64,000 nucleotides of DNA from Gigaspora margarita. Lineage: Eukaryota > Glomeromycota > Glomeromycetes > Diversisporales > Gigasporaceae. The translations under genes and the position numbers were made by a program. Positions 32,538 to 42,439 of this stretch are shown here, piece after piece. Under the pieces are notes generated by a model that saw nothing but the letters and a program-made list of their open reading frames with translations, was not told the DNA's origin and did not search any database. Position 1 is the first letter of the stretch. Each line of letters starts with the position of its first letter. Where the stretch lies: positions 1 to 64,000 of the forward strand of contig WTPW01000625.1 in the NCBI GenBank assembly GCA_009809945.1, in the 5' to 3' direction.

Positions 32538-33000
32538 TGTCATGGGCAAGATCGGTTCTCCGATGGAAGTTGGACTTCCAAGTATGTTGTGAAGGGAGTA
32601 ACGATAGAAGCGGGATTGGGATAAAAGTAAAAAAAAAAATAATATATGATAATAGTAATAATGCAAAATAATACTTAAGAAAATAAGCTTCGTGTTTAAG
32701 ATGTCGTGATCATGTGCACCATTGATCAGGTCATGGGTAATTGTCTATCCAGGACCGATCGGGTAATTATGCTAATACCAGGTATCAATTAAGAATTAGT
32801 TGGGGCATATGAAATAAAGTATAATTAAATTAAAAGTCAAAATACTATATAATTGAATTATTATGTAATTAAGGTATAATAAGGTATCATAAGATAAATC
32901 ATGATGTAATTGATTAAAAGGAAAAATATGTATATAAGAGAAAGTGAAAGGTAAAAATAAAAGTTAATTACTCTTTCTCGATTTCAAAATTTTTCATACA
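32538..33000 (+). repeat. Left LTR of the gypsy element
   Basis: 463 bases starting TGTCAT and ending CATACA. It aligns over its full length with 40426-40879; for example GTTGGACTTCCAAGTATGTT, CATTGATCAGGTCATGGGTA and ACTCTTTCTCGATTTCAAAA are shared. The U3 would contain the former promoter, but no TATA box can be singled out in such AT-rich DNA. Confidence 0.9.
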
Positions 33001-33397
33001 AAGGTTGACAATACCCGCAACAGAAGAACCTGGGTACGTCGTAGCTATTCATAAAGATTTTAAATTAAATAAATAATAGTAAACAGAACTCAAAACTCGA
33101 GTTTTGTAGAGAAAAAAAAAAAACAATAATAATAATAAAAATAAGATAAAACAAAAGACAAATAATACAAAGAAGAAAAGTTATAAGAATGTTAAAAGTG
33201 AATAACCCATAAGTCGCGCAAATACCCTAGTACTGGGACGTAAATAAGTACTGCGCAGGGAAGTAAAAAAAACAAAAAAAAAGTATAAATCGAAGTACAG
33301 TAAAGAAACGCCTGAAGACGAAGTCTATATACAGTATTGAATAATGTTGGTAGAGAACTTGTACGATACACCAGTTCAACATATGGACTAAACTGAC

Positions 33398-34520
33398 ATG
33401 GGAGTATTCGATCCAACTAAACCCATCTATATGGGTCACAAAAATATTGAAGAATTTTTAATTTACTTCGAAGCATATGCAGCCTCAAAAGATTGGGACA
33501 ACAGACCTTAGGGTCGATAGCTTAGCGGTTAAGCTCCAAGGTCGCCAATCGAAGGTTGCCGGTTCGAATCTGCCTAAGGGCAGAATTGAATATGTGTTAG
33601 GACCTGATTTGGAATAACTGAAGTCACCGACTTAGCCATGTGGCTGTGAGAGGATCAGTAGCAGCAATCTGCAGTGGCGGCGTTCCAGTACATGACGATC
33701 GTACCAATAGATTCCGGTCTGATGACTTAAAAAGGGTTTATTGGGAGTCAATGCCGGTACAGCACCTAGCGTATATGTGGTGAAGTAAAATGACTGACCT
33801 GTATGGTAATAGGTGGAACTGAAACACTGCAGGATAAAGGAACCTGGGATGTCAATTGACAGACGCACCCCATATAGGAAGGAGGCCGCTTTACGAAGTA
33901 AAAATGTGCGATTCAGAAGCTACGTAACCTGAAATATATATATACCGATCTCAAGATCATAACCTGGGCAGAGCGGTTTAAGGTACGCCCTGACCACGAG
34001 TGTCAGCTTGGCGTTGTTGTGATTGTTCGGGGGTTTGTTGAAAATGGTGGTGGAAACTGCAACCGAAACTAGGGTGATAGTAAAAAAAAAAAAAAAAGAT
34101 TGGGATGATAATAAGAAGAGCATGGTAATTGTATTACATATAGCAGACAAACTGAAACCATCCATGATGCAATTAAGGAAAGCCCATTCAACTTGGAATA
34201 ACCTGAAAGCAGCAATGATAACGAATTGGGCGACCTCGTCTGGCATCAATGAAAAATTGGAGTGTCTAAAAAACATGGTCCAAAAAACTGGTGATACTGT
34301 TCAAATGTACACTAATTGCTTCGATGCTTACATTACTGAAGTAAAAAATCAATTAAGAAATCTTGAAAAAAGGGAATGGCATATACAAGGTCTTCAAAGT
34401 CCATACCGGGAAAGAGTTATTAGTGTGCAGCCGGATATGTACGAAGATACAAAGGATTTGGTGATCAAGATAGAAAAGTATGATCGTGACAGAGAATATA
34501 TTAGCAAAAGTCCAATCTAA
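33398..34520 (+). pseudogene. gag, N-terminal part, interrupted by a SINE
   Basis: An ATG at 33398 starts MGVFDPTKPIYMGHKNIEEF and runs to SKDWDN, where the SINE enters. The frame resumes after the poly-A with KDWDDNKKSMVIVLHIADKL, then LRKAHSTWNNLKAAMITNWA and YTNCFDAYITEVKNQLRNLE. This is the layout of gypsy gag capsid proteins (retrotrans_gag). A stop at 34520 ends the frame. Removing the SINE and one copy of the duplication would restore continuity, so the insertion happened while the frame was still open or nearly so. Confidence 0.7.
33499..34097 (+). mobile_element. SINE with tRNA-like head and poly-A tail, inserted in gag
   Basis: The head contains an A box within TAGCTTAGCGGTTAAGC (about 33518) and a B box GGTTCGAATC (about 33560). 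The D stem (GCTT/AAGC) is intact. A GC-richer body follows with no ORF (for example GCAGTGGCGGCGTTCCAGTA, TACGCCCTGACCACGAGTGT), and the element ends in 16 A (34082-34097). The host sequence AAAAGATTGGGA is present on both sides (33487-33498 and 34094-34105), a target-site duplication. The 5' boundary is uncertain by a few bases. Confidence 0.8.
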
Positions 34521-34539
34521 ATTGCTACTAGCGAGGTAA

Positions 34540-34956
34540 ATAAGTCAGGTAAAAACAAATCGGATGAACTCTCCACTGCGCGCATGAGGCAAAAAGGATT
34601 TGTTGAGCCAGGAAACAACATTCTCTAAATACGGAAAGGCTCGATCAAATGGAAACAATCATCGTAGAGCTATTAAAAGCCGTACAAACTCTTATGAAAA
34701 AAAATGTAGTCTCCCACAAAATAGATCTTCAGCTTTAAACAGAATACAGAATAGAGGATATGTGGAGCAGAATAGAAGCACTACACCACGAAGATGCCAT
34801 GCATGTAATCAAGAAGGACATATAGCAAGTAATTGTCCTAATCGGCTAGGGCAAAATCGAAATGAAGATCGGTCAAATATAAACCGAAGTGATCAAGCAA
34901 GTGGTCCAGACATTAGGGGCGCTGATGTAAGGTTTTTGAAGTTACAGAAAAAATAG
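34540..34956 (+). pseudogene. gag C-terminal part with a CCHC zinc knuckle
   Basis: The frame contains RRCHACNQEGHIASNCPNR (about 34790-34850), a classical Cys-x2-Cys-x4-His-x4-Cys nucleocapsid knuckle that binds RNA during particle assembly. It is out of frame with the capsid portion because of a stop at 34520 and a frame change. The end of this frame overlaps the start of the next (34956). Confidence 0.8.
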
Positions 34957-35372
34957 TGCCAAAGGAGGTTGAATATCTTATGATATATGTGGAGGAGAAT
35001 GAGACATTGTTTGACGTTAGGAATCTTGGTAAAAAACAAAGGTCAATTGTGGATGAAGCACCAGTAACATGTGCAGCAAAAAGGAGAAAGAAAGGGGAGT
35101 CGTTAAACCCTGTTGATGTAACTAAGAATAAAACTTCTGATAAGGGATCTGTTATGTATATACCAATAACTAAGATGACTCAAAAGGTAGATATTCTTAA
35201 GCTAATAGCTGATAAAGAAATAAGTATCACGTTAGGTCAGTTGTTTAAATGGTCTTCCAAAGCTCGAATAGATATACTTAAAGCACTGATGAGGAAGAAG
35301 CAAGGGGATGATGTTCTTTTCATGAATGCGAAAATTGGAGTTATATGGGAGTACTTGAGAAAAGTGAACTAA
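34956..35372 (+). pseudogene. Gag-protease linker fragment
   Basis: An open stretch starting PKEVEYLMIYVEENETLFDV and ending near WEYLRKVN. It includes KMTQKVDILKLIADKEISIT and QLFKWSSKARIDILKALMRK, a helical segment typically found just before the protease in fungal gypsy elements of this type (from memory). No catalytic motif lies in this part. Confidence 0.5.
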
Positions 35373-35611
35373 AATTAGAAGATGTACCCATGAGTACACC
35401 TAGAATTAACGGCAAAACGGTTTTAGCACCTGTGGATCCAGGGACTCATTTAAATTTGATGCATGAAAGGTATGCACGAAAGTGAGATTTCATGTGCCAA
35501 CTGGCCACTAAAGGCGGACGCATGGCAGATAATAATTTAAGTAAATTCATGGGTGCATCAGGACCCAGAATAATCTATGTGAGGTTATATTTGAGGATCA
35601 TAGTAAAAATT
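35373..35611 (+). pseudogene. Retroviral-type aspartic protease, N-terminal part, damaged
   Basis: The translation includes RINGKTVLAPVDPGTHLNLM near 35400-35460. In aspartic proteases the catalytic triplet is Asp-Thr/Ser-Gly; here it is Asp-Pro-Gly, which should abolish activity. A stop follows at about 35485. The rest of the protease (FDVLLSMPWLAAS, near 37110-37150) lies beyond a ~1.4-kb insertion. Confidence 0.65.
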
Positions 35612-35738
35612 TTTTTTGTTAGCGGTTCTACTTTGGTATATATCAGCTACATTTCAAACATCAGGTACCAACTTTGGTATCGGTCCCCAATTTTCGAAAT
35701 GTAAGCTTTCCAACAAAAATTTTTCCGAACAGACGCTC

Positions 35739-35774
<36 letters not shown>

Positions 35775-36011
35775 CTCCCAATACTCACCATTCCCAATAT
35801 CGCTTTTTAAATATAACATTTGAAAAAATTATCCTGTTACCATTCTTTCAAATATACTCATTTTGCCCATTATTCGTTTTCAAATATAACCTTTTTACCA
35901 AATACCTACTTTTTAAATATAACCTTTTTAAAAAAACGGCCCTCTGTTAGCGATTTTTCAAATATGACATTACATAGATTGTTCGGGGTCCTACACAACC
36001 TATTCATTTTT

Positions 36012-36397
36012 TTTACATACGTTTTGAAAAGTTTTTTTATCGTAGTGAAAATTTTACTAAGAAAATAATAAAACTTGTCTTAAGAAACTAGCATTTTTTT
36101 GAGCCAAAGAACAACTTTACTTAAGAGCCAAAAGTCAATTGTGATAATAAAATTTTGCGCAAATTACGATTTTTCGTTGATAGCTTTTTTCTAACTTAGA
36201 TTTGTTTTTCTTTACATACGTTTTGAAATGGTTTTTTATCGTAATGAAAAATTTTACTAAGAAAATAATAAAATACATTTTAAAAAACTAGCATTTTTTT
36301 GAGTCAAAGAATAACTTTACTTAAGAGCCCAAAGCCAATTATCATAATAAAATTCTGCGCAAATCATGATTTTATGTTTGATAGCTTTTTCTAATTT
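36012..36397. repeat. Tandem pair of ~199-bp units
   Basis: TTTACATACGTTTTGAAA starts at about 36012 and again at 36211. Both copies continue with TTTTACTAAGAAAATAATAA, ACTAGCATTTTTTTGAG and GCGCAAATCA/TTACGATTTT, ending GATAGCTTTTT. About 10-15 percent divergence by eye. No coding potential. Confidence 0.7.
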
Positions 36398-36773
36398 TTT
36401 TTTTTTTTTTTTTAAAGAGAGGTCTATCCTCTATTTCTTTATTTACGATTTTGCAGATAATTACATATATTGATTTACATGTAGGGATTTGCTAATCTAT
36501 TGTGAAGTAGAGGTAAGAGCTAGTTTACTCTCGACCTTATTCTTTACTAGAATGGTCGTAGACCTCTAGCTTTCGAGTAGTTTATGTAATGATGATTGTC
36601 CGCGTGTTATAGAGAGTTTTATTTTTTCTTTAACAAAGAGTGAGGTAGGGGGTTTCGTAGGTGTTAGTGTAGGTGTAGGAATTGATGGTGGATGTGGAAT
36701 GACATCGTCATGTCTTGTCATTCGAGAAGGGATCCAAATCTCTTTGTAGATGAAGTCGGCGATGAGGTGGTGG
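36395..36773 (-). pseudogene. Retroposed 3' end of a transcript (possibly a LINE tail)
   Basis: On the minus strand an open frame gives LIADFIYKEIWIPSRMTRHD, a proline/threonine-rich stretch (PHPPSIPTPTLTPTKPPTSL) and a stop at 36566. About 150 bases of untranslated sequence follow, with an AATAAA-like signal (GTAAATAAAGAAATAG, about 36448) some 35 bases before a 19-base poly-A (poly-T at 36395-36413 on the plus strand). This is the anatomy of a processed mRNA 3' end or LINE 3' end. The 5' side is lost at the undetermined base 36774. Confidence 0.5.
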
Positions 36774-36778
36774 NGCTC

Positions 36779-36816
<38 letters not shown>

Positions 36817-37040
36817 CCCGACGCTTACCATTCCCAATACCGCTTTTCAAATATAATATTTGAAAAAATTACCCTGTTACCATTCTTTCAAATATACTCA
36901 TTTTGCCCATTATCTGTTTTCAAATATAACCTTTTTACCCAATACCTACTTTTCAAATATAACCTTTTTAAAAAAACGGCCCTCTGTTAGCGATTTTTCA
37001 AATATGACATTACATAGATTGTTCGGAGTCCTGGTGCATC

Positions 37041-37620
37041 GTAAATATTGAAATAGATATGGAAGGTATTATTGTATACCAAGAATTTTATATAATGGAA
37101 GCTACAAGCTTCGATGTGTTGCTCAGCATGCCCTGGTTAGCTGCGTCTAGATGCAGTTTAAAATGAAAAGATAACAAACTCTAGTATAATGTTGAATCGG
37201 AGAAGAGAAAAGCAGCATTCATAACTTAAATAGTACCAACTAGTTGTTGGATAAATGAAAGAGATGAAGGTGGTGAAGAGGATGAGGAGGACGTTGAGGA
37301 TGTAATGGAGGTCTGAAGAATTGAGGTTAAAACGTTATGACCAGAAGAGGTAAAATGACAAATGGGTAGCATTGCAGATGAAAGTACAAATGCCAATGAC
37401 CTAGTGATCAGAGAGGTTTATGATATCGATAGCTACTATATAATTGAAACTAAGCATGAAGGAAGAGTAGTATGCTAGCGGAAGAAAAATGAGAATAAAG
37501 ATGGAACGATTAAAGGAATGGGGCTAGAGTTGGTAATGCGGCTCACAGAAAAAAACTGTACCTTGGTAAATATCAGCAATAGCTTGTCAAAAATTGAAAA
37601 CAACAATTAAGGGAATGGTT
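37041..37620 (+). pseudogene. Protease end and linker to reverse transcriptase
   Basis: After the insertion, the phrase FDVLLSMPWLAASRCSL (37110-37160) matches the conserved FDVILGMPWL-type end of gypsy proteases. The following ~450 bases encode acidic, broken linker sequence with several stops, as found before the reverse transcriptase domain. Confidence 0.6.
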
Positions 37621-38290
37621 AATTAAGGAAGTACCAGACGAATTCGCTTTTGACCTATCTGAGATAGGAAGAAGTGACTTGGTACAATATGAAGTTCATA
37701 TGGGTAGAAAGGTAATACCTTCAGTACGAATGCGTCCTATTAGAATTAACAACCTAGAGCATGCTAAATTGTTCGAGAAATATTTAAGGGAAATGATAAA
37801 AAATGGACTACTAGAAAAGGGATCAGGGCAATATGCCTACCACTGCTTTCCAGTAAGAAAAAAGGAAGGAAGTACAGATCAATTTCGGGTGGTCAGTGAT
37901 ATGAGACCCCTTAATAAGCATATTATCAAAGATAGTTACCCTCTGCCATTAATAAGGAACATTTTAGAAAAGATAGCAGGGCACAATTGGTACTCTAGTA
38001 TGGATGTGTTTAAAGGATACTGGTAAATTTGCATCCGAGAGGAAGACCGGGACAAGGTCACTGTTTCGACATCATTGGGTACACTCCGATATGCTGTAAT
38101 ATATATGGGCCTTAAGAATGCCTATAAAACTTTTTAACGTTTAATGGATATACTACTAGAGGGCGAAGAGTGGAAGGAGGTTGCAGAAGCATATCAAGAT
38201 GACATTGGGTTGTGGACTAGTGGGTCTAAAGAGTTTCATATTGAAATATTCATTAAAATTAGCCAAGAAATTCAAGTGTGCTAGCTTGAC
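37620..38290 (+). pseudogene. Reverse transcriptase domain of the gypsy element
   Basis: Recognisable blocks are LEKYLREMIKNGLLEKG-like text at 37760-37820, PVRKKEGSTDQFRVVSDMRP (37850-37910), NKHIIKDSYPLPLI (37910-37960), WYSSMDVFKGYW (37987-38025) and the catalytic box AYQDDIGLWT (about 38189-38218; YxDD present). A stop replaces the residue after the FKGYW block (38026) and another lies after AYKTF. The domain would have copied element RNA into DNA; it is now inactive. Confidence 0.85.
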
Positions 38291-39095
38291 TTTTGCTGCG
38301 AAAAAATGATTTCTCCTCTATAAAGAGTTGTGCATGTATGGTTTTGTTGTTAGTAAGGAAGAAATTAGAGCAGACCCAAAAAGGGTTGAAAGAATTGAAG
38401 CATGGAGAGAGCCAACAAACCTTAAACAAGTCCAGTCATTCATAGGGGTGGTAAATTATTATCAACAATTCATAAAAGGATTTAGTAAAATTGTAAAACC
38501 TCTGACCGATTTGACAAGGACAGAAGTTGAATTGCACTAGTGAGAAGAACAAAGCAAAGCTTTTCGTGTTTTGAAAACTTCTTTGATAAGCAAAACTGTC
38601 TTAAAAGGACCAAACTGGCAGGTGACACATGATGGGAATTGTCCCTACCAGCTTTCCACTGATGCATGTGATGCTGCACTTGGAGTAGTGCTAGAACAAA
38701 AGAATAGAAAGGGGAAGTTGAGGCTGATATCTTTTGAATCTAGGAAGTTGAACAAACATAAAATTAATTATAGTGTGACAGAGAAAGAATGCCTAGGGGT
38801 TGCTTTTGGATACAACGTGAATAACCACTACATAGCTGGTACAACGTTTGATGTATGGGTGGATTACCAGGCTCTAAGTTGGTTGTTTAATAAAGCTACA
38901 TTGAAAGGGCATCTTATGAGATGGGTACTAGCACTGCAATCTTTTAATTTTCACATATGCTATAAGCCAGATAAGGAGCATGGCAATGCAAACAGAATAT
39001 CTAGATTACTTGATCCTCCTGTAAATGAGACAAACAATGATAAAGATTTTATAGACTCTTTGATAATGTATGTAAGTCCCGAGGTGTCAAGTTGA
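38290..39095 (+). pseudogene. RT connection and RNase H domain of the gypsy element
   Basis: The frame CMYGFVVSKEEIRADPKRVE with VQSFIGVVNYYQQFIKGFSK and IVKPLTDLTR (38320-38520) is the thumb/connection. After a stop (38538) the RNase H follows: PYQLSTDACDAALGVVLEQK (38645-38705), SVTEKECLGVAFGY (38770-38815), VDYQALSWLFN and LMRWVLALQSFNFHICYKPD, ending near 39000 with GNANRISRL. Acidic residues of the RNase H core (Asp in DACDAALG, Glu in TEKE) are present. Confidence 0.85.
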
Positions 39096-40340
39096 CTGAT
39101 CTGGAGGTAGTTCGCAATTACTTAAATACCTTTTTTTGGCCTCCTAATGTGAGTAACACAGATCTGAAGTAACTACAGTGAAAGGTACAGGAATATTGTG
39201 TAATTGATGGTCAATTATACAAAAGGGCAGAAGGAGGAAGGCCATCATGAAGAGTAATATTTAGAGATGAAGAAAAAATACAAATACTGAAAGCAAATCA
39301 CGAAGGGTTGGCAGAGGAAGGCAGTCATTGAAGAATCAATTTGGTGACTCATAAGGTCTTATGAATTATGAGTGGGCAATGGGAAAAGTGTATAAGGATG
39401 TTAAGGCGTAGTTTCATCGAGTGAGGCGTGCCAGAAATGTGGACCTAAGATACCGCTCGAACCAATTTATATAACAGCAACAAGTTGGATTTTTAATAAA
39501 ATATTAATTAACTGAATAGGACCGCTACCACAGATAACTGCAGGGCATGAACATATAGTCATTGCAGTGAAAGATTTGATTGGATTTGTAGAAGGTCGGG
39601 TGCTAAGAAAAAAAACTTCAGAAAATATAGCCCAATTTTTATAGGAGGATATTATATTAAGACATGGGTGTTTTGCTAAATTAATTTCAGATCAAGAAAA
39701 GGAATTCAAAAATGGCATAATTAATGAACTCACTTTGCGGCTCCAAACCAACCATAGTTTCTTAGCTAGTTATCACCCTGAGGCGAATGGTAAAGCAGAA
39801 AGGATGGTTCAGAAGCTAACAAGGATTTTAAAAATGTTTGCGTAAAAAGACAAAATAAATGGTATGAGTATCTGCGTGAGGCGATTTGGGCTATAAACGT
39901 TATCATAAATGATCTGGGCTTTTCACCTTTCTGATTAGTTTATGGTCGTGATGCTATGGCACCTATAGAATTAACATTAGAGAGTTATCAGGTAATGGTG
40001 ACAAAAAGGGAGTGGACAACTGACGAACTGCTTGAATTTCAGATGAAACAAATGAAAGGTCTTGTATACAAGCTAAAGGAAGTGCAAGAAAAAAAGAATA
40101 AAGTGAAAGAGAAGTGGAAGGAAATTCATGACAAGAATATCAGGTATAAGAAACCTATTGGCATAGGGGATCTTGTACTAGTATATGACTCCACCCTTGA
40201 TAATTCGCCAAGGAAGTTTGATTACTAGTGGAATGGACCCTTTGTTGTGAGGAAAATAGGGAGCATAGTCAATATTATTTAACTAAGGTGGATAAAAGTG
40301 AATTGCGTAGGCCCTTTACTAGGAACAGGGTTAAAAAATT
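39096..40340 (+). pseudogene. Integrase of the gypsy element, heavily mutated
   Basis: Through numerous stops and frameshifts the order is: zinc-binding region (poor), GPLPQITAGHEHIVIAVKDL (about 39520-39580), FAKLISDQEKEFKNGIINEL (39675-39735), SFLASYHPEANGKAERMVQK (39757-39817) and an open C-terminal frame (39956-40228) with KKPIGIGDLVLVYDSTLD. Of the D,D-35-E triad the second Asp (SDQ) and the Glu (KAER) are present. The first Asp position before the IGPLP phrase reads Asn-stop, so the enzyme is dead. Confidence 0.8.
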
Positions 40341-40425
40341 GAAAAGAAGGCAGAAAAAATACTGACGTCGAACTGATCATAAGTAGTGTTGACTTCGAGG
40401 ACATAAGTCAAGCGGGTCTTGCTCC

Positions 40426-40879
40426 TGTCATAGGCAAGATCGGTTCTATGATGGTAGTTGGACTTCCAAGTATGTTGTGAAAGGAGTAATGATAGAAGTG
40501 AGATTGGGGTAAAAGTAAAAAAAAATGATAATAATAATAATACAAAATAATATTTAAGGAAATAAGCTTTCTGTTCGTGATGTTGTGATCATGTGCACTA
40601 TTGATCAGGTCATGGGTAATTGTCTATCTGGGACCAATCAGGTAATTATGCTGATACCAGGTATCAATTAAGAATTAGTTGGGGTGCATAAAATAAAGTA
40701 TAATTAAATTAAAAGTCAAAATACCATATGATCGAATCATTATGTAATTAAGGTATAATAAGGTATCATAAGATAAATCATGATGTAATTGATTAAAAGG
40801 AAAAATATGTATATAAGAGAAAGTGAAAGGTAAAAATAAAAGTTAGTTACTCTTTCTCGATTTCAAAATTTTTCATACA
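40426..40879 (+). repeat. Right LTR of the gypsy element
   Basis: 454 bases starting TGTCATAGG and ending CATACA, aligned throughout with 32538-33000. It is preceded by a weak purine-rich stretch (ACATAAGTCAAGCGGG). Differences from the left LTR are mostly C-T and G-A changes plus a few small indels. Confidence 0.9.
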
Positions 40880-40889
40880 AAATACACTT

Positions 40890-41440
40890 AAGGCTATAAA
40901 ACGTTACTTACCCTAACTAATTTGACGAACCTAAACTCATGGTCAATAATATCCGTGACAATTAGTATTACTGTAAAAAATTTTAATTGATGATCCGCCA
41001 GTCATCTGGATAAAAATATGACAGAGATCATATATAGGCAAGGCCCGAATTGAAATTTTTAGGTTATATATAAAGTTACAAAATTTTTATACAAATATGG
41101 TATTAAAGTAGCACAAATGATAGAGTAAAACCGTAAGCTTTCAATCATAAGATTGTTCAATATCTTTTTTTTTTTTTTGGTAATCTTTACTTTGTAAGCA
41201 CGCAGCATTTACTATGATATACCTTGTCTTAATTAGATAACAAGATAATTAGCAATACCTCATTCTTAATACATTTTACAATAAATTTGTAAGTTTTTTT
41301 TTAATTTTTAGGTTTTTAGAAGTATGTTACGCTTAAAAATAATATCAAGAACTGGATCCACAGGTTGTTACGAATTACCTTGTACAAGAATGAAATCTTA
41401 ATATATAGTAGATTGTATATCGTGTGATCATATAAAGGTT
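40890..41440. other. AT-rich flank of the LTR element, nothing recognised
   Basis: No coding-like ORF, inverted repeat or recurrent phrase found. A GGTTTTTAGAAGTATGTTAC phrase near 41310 is not repeated in the window. Confidence 0.3.
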
Positions 41441-41449
41441 TGTATTACC

Positions 41450-42060
41450 TATTCTTTTTTTTAGTTGTTCCAATGCCTCTTGATGTGCTTGATCTTTAAG
41501 AAGTTAAATAGCAGAAAAATAATGCAAAAGAAACACAATGACTTCGTTAGATCTTAGAAATAGTAGTCTTGTAACAAAAGGCAAAAAAGATATTAGCAAA
41601 TGCAATATACAAGAATAATAATCTTGTAGGTGCTTTGTAAAAAATACTATATTGATTTGGATAGAGCGCTAATACTCTTAGAACAAGAAGAAAAGAAGCG
41701 TTAGCAAGTGCACTTTGCAAGAATATCAAGCTAACTTGTTTGCTAGAATGCACTAGCGAATAAATTAATAAGAACTCCACGTTGACTTTTTTTTTTAATA
41801 ATTTTTAGATTGGAAGCTAAATATTACAGTGCACTTTACAAGAACATTATGCTGACTTTTTTCTTGGGCCTAAATAACAGTAATCTTGGATCATCTTATA
41901 GAAATGCTACACTAATATTTTTAAGATAAGTGTTATAGTTTAGATCACAAGGAGGAAAAGTATTAGCAGGCACACTTTGGGCGAAAACTACATTGACTTT
42001 TTATGCTAACAATAATTCATACTGCATATATGTCACCTCTGTAGTTCGTAAATTAATAGA
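41450..42060. repeat. Diverged tandem array of ~70-90-bp units
   Basis: Units of the type TTAGCAAGTGCACTTTGCAA followed by GAATATCAAGCTAAC and an AGAACAAGAAGAAAAGAAGC-like phrase recur about seven times with many changes. The same phrase in inverse orientation occurs at 10680-10960 (TTCTTGCAAAGTGCATT-like), so this is a dispersed family. No gene. Confidence 0.5.
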
Positions 42061-42194
42061 ATTTTTTTTTTTAAATAAATCTATCTTAACAGCTTCAGAC
42101 TCAGCTGGTCGGCTATTGAGCTAACAAATTTATTTTTATTTTTTTATAGCATCATATTGTCATTGGTGCCTCTATTTATGTCGTTGGTGTCATC

Positions 42195-42369
42195 TAGAGT
42201 TGCAGGTGAAACAAATCTTCAATGGGGCACCGTGGTGCACCAAGACTGGTGCACCAAAACTGGTGCACTGATAATTATAAAAAACTCAAATCTTCAACGG
42301 TGCACCGATGGTGCACCATGGTGCACCGGATGGTCCTGGTGAAACTAACTAGTTTCACCAGCAACTCTA
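42195..42369. mobile_element. 175-bp hAT-type MITE (GGTGCACC family, copy 1)
   Basis: Ends are TAGAGTTGCAGGTGAAAC and, inverted, TAGAGTTGCTGGTGAAACTA. The interior is a series of GGTGCACC palindromes. The flanks GTGTCATC (42187-42194) and GTATCATC (42370-42377) match at seven of eight bases. A copy of exactly the same length in the opposite orientation lies at 47446-47620. Confidence 0.8.
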
Positions 42370-42439
42370 GTATCATCGTAATTGGTGTAGTAGTATTTCA
42401 CTTTTGCTGGTGGGTCATAAAGGTCTTTTTACAATTGCT

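Larger units (their letters stand above)
35612..37040. mobile_element. Compound insertion splitting the protease; contains duplicated poly-A units
   Basis: The protease frame is broken between RIIVKI (35611) and EIDMEGIIVYQEFYIMEA (37050). Near-identical flanks GTAAAAATT (35603-35611) and GTAAATATT (37041-37049) suggest a 9-bp target duplication. The insertion contains five parts: (a) a poly-A31-headed unit at 35735-35990; (b) a tandem pair of ~199-bp units at 36012-36397; (c) a minus-strand retroposed 3' end at 36395-36773; (d) an undetermined base at 36774; and (e) a second copy of unit (a) at 36775-37035. The two copies of (a) both have exactly 31 A after GCTCTCT. Confidence 0.6.
32538..40879 (+). 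mobile_element. Ty3/gypsy LTR retrotransposon, complete layout but defective
   Basis: Two direct long terminal repeats flank gag, protease, reverse transcriptase, RNase H and integrase in that order, which is the Ty3/gypsy arrangement. The LTRs differ by several percent by eye, so the insertion is not recent. The internal region is broken by many stops and frameshifts, a SINE in gag (33499-34097) and a ~1.4-kb compound insertion in the protease (35612-37040). Catalytic positions in protease and integrase are altered. No clear 5-bp target duplication is visible at the outer ends, and I cannot point to a convincing tRNA primer-binding site after the left LTR. Confidence 0.9.

Noticed and set aside
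33505..33585. Possible functional tRNA gene on the plus strand
   Set aside because: The D stem and boxes are good, but the anticodon stem fails and the sequence runs into a long body with a poly-A tail and a target duplication, which marks a SINE.
34023..34090. ATG at 34023 as a gag start
   Set aside because: These first codons come from the SINE tail; the true gag start is at 33398, upstream of the insertion.
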